Of a DNA stretch of 64,000 nucleotides, positions 44,227 through 56,200 are shown in pieces. The translations under genes and the position numbers were made by a program. Positions within the stretch are counted from its first letter, which is position 1. Each line of letters starts with the position of its first letter. The notes under the pieces are model-generated. The model saw nothing but the letters and a program-made list of their open reading frames with translations, made no database searches and was not told where the DNA came from. The stretch is from Yponomeuta sedellus (taxonomy: Eukaryota > Arthropoda > Insecta > Lepidoptera > Yponomeutidae), in assembly GCA_934045075.1 (NCBI GenBank), contig OW203722.1, forward strand, positions 8,401,303-8,465,302. Reading direction: 5' to 3'.

Positions 44227-47200
44227 GTAATTTATTTTTATCCTTTTAGTTGATCGAGTCTACATTCAGTGTTGTTTAGCTTGCATTGTTTCAATATGAT
44301 TTTGTCGGCGAAAGAATGTGTTATGAAGATCTCTTGACAATACATAGGTACCTACTTGCTTTTGTGTAATTTTCACTTGTGTAATGTTAAACCTTAATTA
44401 GCTTATAGAGAGTACCAAGAAAATGAACAGAAAGTGATTTTGGCGCTTAAAAAGGAGACCGTGAATATACATTGCGACACCGACACACGAATTATCTATT
44501 GCGGCTTTATACATCCGAATGGGAGTTCATTCACGTAAGTACTTTTTTTATCAAATGTTTTACGTGACAAATGAGAGACAATTTATATATGCATGATGCA
44601 CTACAGACACAAGTCTATCTTAATTTCAATTAATAATCAGTATCTTTAAGTTCATGTAAAAAATTAGTTTATAAATTTAATTTTAACTTCAATTACTAAT
44701 AATCGATATTGTTGACTTTATATAAAAAAAAAATTGGTTCGCTTATTTAGGAACGTAACTTCATAATTAACTTCTGTAATTTTTGCCGAGGGAAGTAAAC
44801 TAACCGTTAATGCTTTCTAAAAGACGCCTGTCACCTCAGTCATCCGGGACCACGGCACCTGAAAAAGTGCCGGAAGATTGGAAAATTGTAAAAATGTAAT
44901 AAACGAGCATGAATCCGTATAAAAACAGTTTTAACAAATCTATCTATCTAATCAGCATATAAACAGGGTCCACTGTTGGGCATAGGCCTCTTCTCTTTCA
45001 CGCCAGCCCATCCGGTGCTTTGCTAGTCTCGTCCAATGTTTCCTAGCCACTCGCACAACAGGCTGGTGGTCTGCCAACTCCCAAGAACGTTATGCCTACC
45101 GACCGTCGACCTGTTCTAGGCCACCACTCAGTGGCTACTGTAGTCCACCTGCACCGTCCTACGCCTAACCAAATGCTTCGCCCATAACCATTATAGGTTA
45201 ATGATGATATATGTGGCCATATCTATGAAAATTTTAATTTTAGGGTACGTAGGTAAAGGAACTCTCTCGTCCACTCTAACGGTTTAACAATTTTGACGAA
45301 TCCAAAGTGTCAAAGTTCTATCCGACAGTTCGGAGTAGATTGAATCAGACAACTTCATACAGTGGATAAACATACCTGCAGTCGCATATCTGAAGTGCAA
45401 TTGAAAAGAACATCGTGAGGAACCAGCGTTTAACCGTTTATACCCGCTGAGATGAACGAACACCTTTAGCAGATCCCTTGGGATGTTCTAGTACCTTGGC
45501 CATTTCAAGCCCATTGCTGGCTGGAAATGGCCAGTCAAACCAAGGTGAACACACTAATGGATGGTGATAACTGGTTTCCCTAATGCTCGTACCTATACGT
45601 AAATAAAAGAAGCATTTTCTTTCAGCCAGAGTTCGATAAAATACGATATTTATAATCAATATATCATATCGGATAATAATGATGTTTATCAAAATATTGA
45701 TATAAAATCAAAGCTGTCAGTCAGGACGGTAGGTATAGGTGCTGAGCAAGCAATCTTCATTCAAACAAAATAAAAAACAAAGTCCTAGGTACTGCAGCGT
45801 TCGAGTGGTCTCTTTACCTATCTAATGTGATTGAAGGTGACACTGGACGCTGTATAAATCATGTCATTAAGTAGAAGCCAAAGTTTTTATGAAATAAAAT
45901 ATGCAGTATTACATATATAAAAGAGTCTACATATATATGTACAGAAAACACCAATTACAAAATGCCCTTATTTATATTTTATAAAATTTTTACTTCAATT
46001 AAAAATGTTATAATGTGCGAGCGAGACGGAATTTCATACATAACACCAATCTAGAGTGCTACTGCTAAGCACTGTCACGCTTTACTTATTGGAATGCATA
46101 AGTTCATCAGTTGTGGCCTGCGCCTGCGCTGCATGGTTTGGTATGGGCATTGAATTCAATGGTATGGGTATCGTTGCAGAGCGTCGTTTCTTTTAAAGGT
46201 GATAGGAAGAGTTATGAAGTGTTCCTAGCCTAGCCGAACCGAGTGATTGGAATCAATCACTTGAGTTAAGCAACAACAGGCGCGGTCAGGTGCAGGATGG
46301 GTGACCGTGTCGTGACTACCGCTAGCGGCGTGATGACGTCCGCGTCAGTACTTTCTCTGTGGTGGTGCCAGTAGTGAGAAGAGCAGCGACGAGTTTTGCT
46401 CAAGATAGATCGAAGCAGTTAGATCGAGTGGTAGATCGATTTATAAGAAGTTTTTCTTAGGTCAGCGCGTTTTATATACTTAGGAACACCAGTTGCAGAA
46501 ACGAACAACGGAAGACAATGGTGTTACCGCGGAGCTTGTTGATTGAAATCTTGCAGGATTTGTACCGAGTATGAAGGAGTATGAACCGAGCACTGGAGGA
46601 CATTTGGGATTGGCAAAGGCATTGGCAAATTTTCGGGAAAAGTAGGGGAGACCGGGTACAAAAGTAACACTTTGTAGTTTTACTTTGATTTCTGAGTAGG
46701 TTTTAATATTATACTATTTTTGTTTTTAATGCACTAACCCGTGCTAAGGACAAATTAAAAAACATATTTAGAGGCTAAAAATTTCACCCATGCCGGAATT
46801 CGAACCCGCAACCTCTGGCACGGATAGCCAGAGGTTGCGGGTTCGAATCCCGGCATGGGTGAAATTTTTAGCCTCTAAATAGGTTTTTAAACGTTTTAAT
46901 ATTATCAATAAATTAATATACCCATATATAAATTCAATTTATAATATGCTCTTTACACTAGTAGCTCGATTCATTTCATTATGATGCGTTTTATATGAAT
47001 AACAGAGACTAAAAAAATCAACAATTATTTATTTCAAGACTTTGTTTAATACAATGCGCAAAAAGTAAATTAAAAACAAATCAATATAAATTATTCTTAG
47101 TTTAAGTAAAGAGATCAATTGTCATGTTAATCTTTGGTTTATAATCAGACTATTCAGTATTATTCTCGTATTCAGGCTCAGGCACGCGTGCCACAATCCG

Positions 47201-50200
47201 TTACTTGACTCTTATCAAATTTCATGCGGTAAATGAGTATTCCTGTAGTATTTAATTTAAGAAACTGAAATATATTTACTTTGCTAAGTAAGTGTGTAGG
47301 ATGGCTGCAAAATTTGCAAATAAAAAAAATATTTACCGCTTTTAATTCGGAATGGTGAAAACGCTATCCGCCATGTTGAAAGCATCTTTCGGTTGGAAAG
47401 AAACATCTGTCAGCCAGAACCAGGGTAAATTCATTATTATTGGACTTACATCAAAGTGATCTTCACGTAAACACACCCGAGCTTAAGTCAATAAAGTAAA
47501 GGGGTCTCTTTTGGCAAGTTTGAGCCAGTTTTTTTGTGTGTTTATTTCTCTGGGTACACGAATCCACAACTTCCCGGGGTTCTTCATGGACATGTTTTAG
47601 CATTCTCGAACAATGCAATAATGATAAATTAAAACTCGATGAAATCATGGTTTTGTCGTTGCTATTTCACCATGCTCACAAATCACTCACAGTTGTTGAA
47701 TGTCAAACATTGTTTACAATACTTCAGGTCTTCAAACTATAGACAAAAATGGCTGACCGCGTTATTGTCTGTTTCACAAAGCAAAGTTTTAAAATATATT
47801 TTTTGGTTGCTTTTAGGTCCTCAAAAAATATACTAAAATATTTTTTGGTCTAATGAAAGAGATATTTACGATTTAACATTACTTGAAAAGAGAGTCAAAT
47901 AGCGGATTACAAGCCTGAATACGTGCGTGGACAATTTGCACCATTTTTGAAAAGCTCTTCAGCCGCTTTTCTATACAGTTCTGTATCAGTAGTTCCTCGT
48001 GCAGTAGTTCTTATGCGTTGTCGCAGCATTCTATTGGAGTATAAACAAGCATAATTTATTTTTATTAAAACCATTACGGGGACTATAGTAATATGTTACT
48101 TGCGTACCCACAGGACTATGTTACTTTTATACCCTTCCTCATTTTTGTTGAAACGTGAAATATAACCTGGAAACGGAAAGTGCTATATAAACGCAAATTT
48201 AAACAATATAAAATTAATCTAGTCAAAAATACATATGCAAATATTTGATTGCTACCATCCTTTTATGGCTACGTAAACATTAAATAAGAAAACATCGAAA
48301 AACTTACTTTTGGTTTGAAAAAACACGTAACGACCTCTCACACAACAGAACAACATGTGGCGCACGCGGCGACTAAATGCAAGTGAGGCGGCGGCTTCCG
48401 GCTATCAGGTGACGGCGGCGAAGAGCTTTTTGCCCATTGGATAAATCTAGAGATCAATTGTTACTTTCGACCCGCCGTTACTTTTGTACCCGGTCTCCTT
48501 TCATAAAGAGAGCTGGGATGGAAATAGAGTAATAACGTGAAAAGTTGCATGAAATCAGGAACGGGAGGGATTGCATTAAAAACAAAGTTACAGCTGGTAA
48601 ATATTGGTAGATTAGCTGAGAAAGTGGGAATTGATGTAGTCGGGCCGATAAAAAACCAAGAGGTGGGATTAATATATTGTTTCGTGTAGAACACGTATTG
48701 AAATATGCAATTTGTAAGGCTGTGCCGAGAGTAACAACTGAGCAGTAAGTAAGGGGCTAGGGTATTGTTGTGTTGTATTCATTGTTGAATTTATGCATTT
48801 CAATAAGTAGAGCGCTAAAGCACACAGTTTCTTATCCAAACACCTTGACAGCATTCCAGGTTCGGCCCTCTTGGACGATAACTGTTCTACCCAGATCGAA
48901 GCAACAGAAGAAAACAGTGGCTTGTGGATATGTCACACTAGAACGTTGGGGGCAGAGGACGAGCTTAACCATAAAATCCTCCTGAGGGTCGTGGGCAATT
49001 TGGCGGCTATCAGGACAAACATAACAGTTGCTTATAGGGGTGAAGTCACGTTGGAATGTGTGGCGACTAAACAGCACACGCCTTTGGTCTACTGTAGCTT
49101 CAAGCCGCCAGAAGCAGAATTCCTTAGAATCAACCCGAATGTCAGGATCCAAAAGTGAGTGCACGTTTTGTTTTTACAACAGCAAGTTTTAAAATGAAGT
49201 ATAGTTTAGTTCTAGTACCTTAATTCTAAGCCTTACCTTACCTTAGCGCTTGAGAAATCCTAGTACCTAAGATAAGATAAGAATATTCTATATAGTACAC
49301 CAGAGCACAATCATAAAACATGTAAAGATACAAAGTACAATTGGCGGCCTTATTGCTAAAAGCAATTTCTTCCAGACAACCTTACGACGGAAAGTTGCTG
49401 GAGGAAATAAGAGACGGGTAGTCGGTGCAAATATGAATATATTAATACACAACTTATATAAATAACAATATACCTACATAAACAGTTACATACATAATTA
49501 TGATAAACTTACATAGATACGTTATAATAACAATCTACGCGATGAGGAAATAAATACAATATTGTGTACCTACCTATAACGTTATAACTTCACAAACGCA
49601 TACATGCCGGGATTCAAACCTCCGTAATAAGAAACCGGAATTACCGCTACGCTACCACCGCTCAAAAAGAAATATAATTTAAATGTACTTTACACCTCTC
49701 ATTTTCGGTGAGTAAGTTTTTATTACCTCCAAATGGGGCTTGTAGGTGACTAATTAGCGCTCTAGGGTAGTATTGTAGCTAGAAACGCCCTAGGGCGGTA
49801 AGAAATTAAAAAAAATCGCTTCTTTCTTTCAAAAAGTTCGCGTTCATCTAACCATTATACTGGCAATAGACATCATGAATTCAGCCCAATAACCAAAGAG
49901 GTCGTTTTGCTAATCAGCCTTGTCTTCGTGTGAGTATAATAGTCATCAATTTTAAATTAATATCGAACGGAAAATAGTAGATTGCTTAACGAGGGTAGAA
50001 AGGAATAAATTCCGGAGGTATTTAGGCGGCTATAGTCCGAGTAGGAATTGATTCTTTTACCCATGTTAAACACTACTTTTCATTTAAAATATGAGGAAAA
50101 TAAAAACTCATTTTAAAAACCTATTTAGAGGCTAAAAATTCTCAGGGCGTGGGTCACACAGATAGGACGTACTTTTCTGTGCGGCCCATGCCCTGAGCCT

Positions 50201-53200
50201 AGTCACATACATCACTCATTTGTACAGCACTACAGCAAATGTTTGCCTAGTGCACAATACAGTTTTTTAAAAACCTATTTAGAGGCTAAATTCCACCAAT
50301 ACCGGGACTCGAACCCGCGACCTCTGGCTATCCGTGCCAGCGCTCTTTCCAACTGAGCTAATGGGCGACTCACCGGCATCAGTGAAATTTCAAACCACTT
50401 TACCCTATTTTCTGTATTACCCATTAGCTCAGTTGGAAAGTGCGCTTCTCTGTATTACGTTCAGGCAGCGACATCTGGCTGAAGTAAATTCATTACTTAC
50501 AATCCCGAGTACCTACTTTGCAGTTAGGTTTTCACATCGGAATGATATCGCTGTACCCACATGATTATACTATTTTTATTTTTTAATGCACTAAACCCGT
50601 GCTAAGGACAATTTTAAAGACCTATTTAGAGGCTAAAAATTCCACCCATGCCGGGATTCGAACCCGTGACCTCTGGCTATCCGTGCCAGCGCACTTTCCA
50701 ACTGAGCTAATGGGTACAATTAACATTGTAATACAGAGAATAGGGTAAAGAGGTTCGAAATTTCACTGATGCCGTTGAGTCACCCATAAAGAACTATGGT
50801 ATAGCCTAAAACTTATGACATCATATTTAGAAGGAAGAATTCAAAGAGCTGATATATACAGAACTAAATCTTCAGGGTCAGAGGTCAGGATAGGAGTACC
50901 ACAGGATCGATTTTGGGGCCGTTCCTCTTCCTCGTATATGTAAATGATTTGCCGTTCATGGTTCAAAATATGTCAGAGATAGTATTATTAGCAGATGACA
51001 CGTCACTTATTTTCAAAATTAAGAGACAAAAAGATGACCTTGACAATACTAATGATGCTCTCTCTCAGGTACTAAACTGGTTTACGTCTAATAACTTAAT
51101 AATAAATTAAAAAAAGACAAAATGTATAAAGTTCACTCTGCCAAATGTCCAAAAATATTAGCAACTTTAAAACTGCAGGTGGCTACCTGCAGTTTTAAAG
51201 TTGCTAATATTTTTTTACATGTAAATACTAGAAATAAACATAAACTTAAGAAAAACTATTTAGAGACTAAAAATTTCACCCATGCCGGGATTCGAACCCG
51301 CAACCTCTGTACGTAATATAGAGAATAGTCTAAAGAGGTTCGAAATTTCAATGATGCCGTGAGTCGCCCATTGGCTCAATTGGTAGAGCGCTGGCACGGA
51401 TAGCCAGAGGTTGCGGGTTCGAATCCCGGCATGGGTGAAATTTTTAGCCTCTAAATAGGTTTTTAAATTATTTCCTTAGCACGGGTTAGCGCATTAAAAA
51501 TAAAAATAGTATAATCATGTGGGTACAGTGATATCGTTCCGATGTTAAAACCTTACTGCAAAGTAGGTAGTCGGGGCTGTAAGTAATGCAATTTGCTTAA
51601 GTCAGATGTCGCTGCCTGTACGTAATACAGAGAATAGTGTAAAGAGGTTCGAAATTTCACTGATGCCGTGAGTCGCCCATTGGCTCAATTGGTAGAGCGC
51701 TGGCACGGAGCACGGAGGCCAGAGGTTGCGGGTTCGAATCCCGGCATGGGTGAAATTTTTAGCCTCTAAATAGGTTTTTAAATTTATTCCTTAGCACGGG
51801 TTAGTGCATTAAATATAAAAATAGTATAATAAACTTTTTATCCCAAGATTTAGGCTGGCAAAGGTTAATACATAGGCTGCTTATGTATGCGGAATCTGGG
51901 ATTCCAATAATTTTAAGCGCAATGTCTGATCTCCATGGTCAAATTCGTTCTTTTTTAAATACTGGCCGCTAATATTTTTCTCTTATATACGTTAGTGTTT
52001 TGTTTTTGTTGGGTTTAAAATGTCATATCGCTGAAAAAATGGAGATCACTCATGAAAATATTCGTGCTATGATTTATTACGATTTTCGACGTGGTTTAAC
52101 GCAACAACAGTGCGTAGATCAATTAACTTCGACTTTTGGTGGTGAAGCTCGACCAATCAAAAACGATCAAAAACTGTGTATCACTGGTTTAGTGAGTTTA
52201 ATCGCGGGCGCAGTAAGCTCACGGACGAAGATGGTCGCCCAAAATCGGTGGTTGTGCCACAAAATATTGAAGCTGTGCGAAAACTAATAATGCAAGACCG
52301 CCATGTTACCTACGTATCGCGAGATAGAGGCTATTCTAGGCATATGTATGACGAGCATTCCTAGGATATTACATGAACATTTGTCTGTAAAAAAAAATTG
52401 TTCGCGTTGGATCCCGCACAACTTAACTCAGGATCAATAAGATGCTCGCGTCGAATGGTGCAAGAAAACCTTAAAAAAATTCAACGGAGGCGACTCAAAA
52501 TCTGTTTATATATCCACACAGGTGACGAATCCTGGATCTACGCGTATACGATCCCGAAACTAAACAAAAATCAACAGTTTGGGTGTTTCAAAATGAGTCG
52601 AACCCTACGAAAGTGGCTCGTGCAAAAAGCACTGTAAAGCAAGTGGTGGCCTGCTTTTTTGGTATTAATGAGAATCGCAGAACGGTTAATTTGGAGTGAT
52701 ACACGACCATTTGTTTGCCGGAAGTATTTGAAGAAATATGCCAAAACAACCAGCGACGCAGAATCATACTTCACCATGACACTGCCAGCTGTCATACATC
52801 TCAGGAAACAACTACATTTTCGGATGGTCAAAAAATTGAATTGATGGGTCATCCACCGTACAGCCCTGATTTGGCTCCCAATGATTTCTATTTATTCCTA
52901 AATGTAAAGAATAAATTACGTGGTCAACGATTTTCGACCCGTGAAGATGCCGTAGATGCGTCCAAACAGCACGTTTTGGAGATACCTCCATCAGAGAGGA
53001 AAATTGTTTTACATTTTGGTTTCATCGAAAGCAAAAGTGCATCGGTCATAGTGGAGAATATTTTGAAAAACAATAAAAGCATATTTAGCCATATATATTT
53101 TTTTATTTTTTCTATTCCGCATACATAAGTAGCAGCCCTCGTACATCCTTCATGGGGCATTGTATACCCTTCTACAATAAAATCCCTGAAGATATATTAA

Positions 53201-56200
53201 GTTTGACTGAAGCGCGGTTTAAAAATTGTGTAAAGTACACTGTGCCAAAATAGCTACTATAATATAAGGATTATTTAGATGACATTGATGTCTGGAATTC
53301 AAGCATGTAAAATTCACGAGTTTTGTAGAATCTATGTTAATTATGTTAATTAAGGAATTTGAAAAGACTAAGTTTGGAGTGTTTTTGTCCATTTTTTCTC
53401 CAAAATGATCCAGATTTTGAAATGGATACCTAGTTTGACTTGTAACGTTCATTAAGCCGCAGTATCTGCGCTACTTTGAATAAAACCTTTTCATTTCATT
53501 TCATTGTCGACATAATGACGATACTCTTTCTTACATAAAAAAAAACCCTATAATGCCGCTTCCTCGACAACCATAGGTCGATAGATAAAAGAAACCTTAG
53601 AGGAGGTGTCGACACCAATTTTTTCCGTGCTCTTACGAGACATGACATACCATTTGCAGAACTGCGGGTTGGGCTGGGCAATCCGCAGTATTTGTGAATG
53701 TTTATAATAGGCCCATAATAGCTAATTCTAAGTTTGCTGAAACCTAGTTTAAAAACTAGATTTCTGGTTATTTAAATCATAATTTTATCAATAAATATAA
53801 ATGAAGCTTATTATAATTATTATTAGGTAAGTGGTATTTTTTCTTAATGTTAGGATTCAAAATTTATTTGTAGGTACTTTTAATATCCATCTTAGTTTAT
53901 TGTTTATTGGAAAACCAACAGTTTCCACTAGAGGCATATTTACGGAATTGAAATGACTAAATTCAAAGGCAATAATAGGTTTCCGTGCCTATTATTGCCT
54001 TTGAATTTATGGTGCCGTGTGGTGCCGGCAGAGTAGAATAGTATCACCCCATGTCTCCCCGTGGGTATCGTAGAAGGCGATTAAGGGACCATCCGAGAGG
54101 TGGGCAGCAGCGCCTCTTGCGTAGACAACACAGTCCATATCAATACACTACGGTCACCAACCCGTCTGCCCAGCGTGGTGACTACGGGCAAAACCCCCCA
54201 TGATGAACCCCAAAAAGAAACGGCCCCCAGTTCCCGGCCGCCCTACTATTCCAGGTCACGGCAGCGGCCTTGGTTACGGTAGGGTAGGGGGTGCTAAGAA
54301 TCCCCGGGCTACGGACGGCTGCCAACAATTGATCCTGGCTACATATAATGGACGCAGTCTGCGGCTGAGTGAAAGCCTCCAGATCCTTGAAGTAGAATTA
54401 GAGAAGATACGATGGCATATCCTCGGGTTATCGGAAGTTCGTAGAGAGGGAGCGGACACGGTAACTCTTGAGTCAGGCCATCTATTCTACTTCAGGGAAG
54501 GGAGCCAAAAATCCCAGGGTGGCGTGGGATTTCTCGTCAACAAAGCCCTCCGTGACAACGTGGTGGAGATCTGCAGCGTCTCGACCCGGGTAGCGTACCT
54601 TGTGCTGAAACTGACCGAGAGATACTCTCTCAAGGTCATACAGGTATATGCGCCGACGTCGAGCAGCTCAGACGAAGAGGTGGAGGCCGTTTACGACGAT
54701 CGATGTGTCAAAGGCCATGCATCGTACCACCAAAACCCACTATACAGTTGTCATGGGAGACTTCAACGCCAAAGTGGGAAAAGAATGCGGTGAATCTTGT
54801 TTGGGACTGCATAGCTATGGGCGCAGAAACCTTAGGGGCCAAATGCTGGTCAACTTCCTTAGCATGCAGGGGCTGTTCTGTATGAACACCTTTTATCAGA
54901 GGAAGCCCCAACGGAAGTGGACCTGGAAGAGCCCCGACGGTGTGACGAAGAACGAGATTGACTTCATCATAGCCGACAAGAAGCACATATTTAGGGATGT
55001 CTCAGTGATCAGCAGGTTTAATACCGGTAGCGATCACCGGCTTGTACGAGGCACCCTAAATATCAATTTTAAGCTCGAACGTAGTCGCATGGTGAGGTCT
55101 GTTCTCCGTCCAAATGTGCCCCAAGCTGGACATGATGCGTTCCAATTGGAATTGCGAAATAGTTTCGCCGCACTGGAGACCCCGGCAAATGTTGACGAGG
55201 ATCTGGACGGCATAATTGGGGTAATACGCGAAGTGGAAATGAGGCACTTTCGGAAAAGGCGATCAGATAGGAAGTCCAAACTTTCTAGCGAGACCCTGGA
55301 TCTGATGCGATTTAGACGTGAGACACCAGAGGAATCTTTGTCAGATCCCCTGTCACTCAACAAAAAAATCAGGAACTTGGTAAGACGCGACCTTCGCAGC
55401 TGGAACACTCGCCTCGTACATGAGGCGATCGAGCGAAATCGGGGGTCGAAGGTCTTCACCAAGACACTGGGGAGGAGTCATCTGACAAAGTTAGCTACCT
55501 CGAATGGTGAAACCGTCACATCAGTCCCGGGGATACTCGCTGAAATTGAGGACTTCTACGGACATCTGTATGCCTCGCACGCACCGAAGCCTCCACCTGA
55601 CGCGAGAGACCCTAGAGCCTCACTTACCCGCCACTTCACTGACGATTTCCCAGATGTAGATGTCGACGAAATCGGGGCGGCTCTCAAACAGCTTAGTAAC
55701 GGGAAGGCTGCCGGTGAAGATGGAGTAGCCTCTGAGCTCCTCAAGGCTGGTGGTGAACCTGTTCTTGGGGAGTTGAGGAGGCTCTTCAACTCTGTAATAA
55801 CCAATGGTACTACCCCGAGGGCGTGGAGCAGAGGTGTAGTGGCATTGTTTTTCAAGAAAGGAGACAAAACGCTCCTTAAAAACTATAGGCCGATCACGCT
55901 TCTGAGCCACGTCTATAAGCTGTTCTCGAGAGTCATCACGAATCGTCTAGCATCAAGATTTGACGCCTTTCAGCCACCGGAACAGGCTGGGTTTCGTAAA
56001 GGCTATAGCACCGTAGACCACATCCATACTGTTCGGCAGGTTATACAGAAGTCCGAAGAGTATAACCAACCGCTGTGTCTGGCGTTTGTGGACTACGAGA
56101 AGGCCTTCGACTCCATCGAAACCTGGGCTGTTCTGGAGTCTTTGCAGCGATGCCAAGTCGACTGGCGTTACGTGGAGGTGCTGAGGAGTCTCTACCAAGT

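Noticed and set aside
55034..55462. minus ORFs within 54700-57200
   Set aside because: Shadows of the LINE coding strand.
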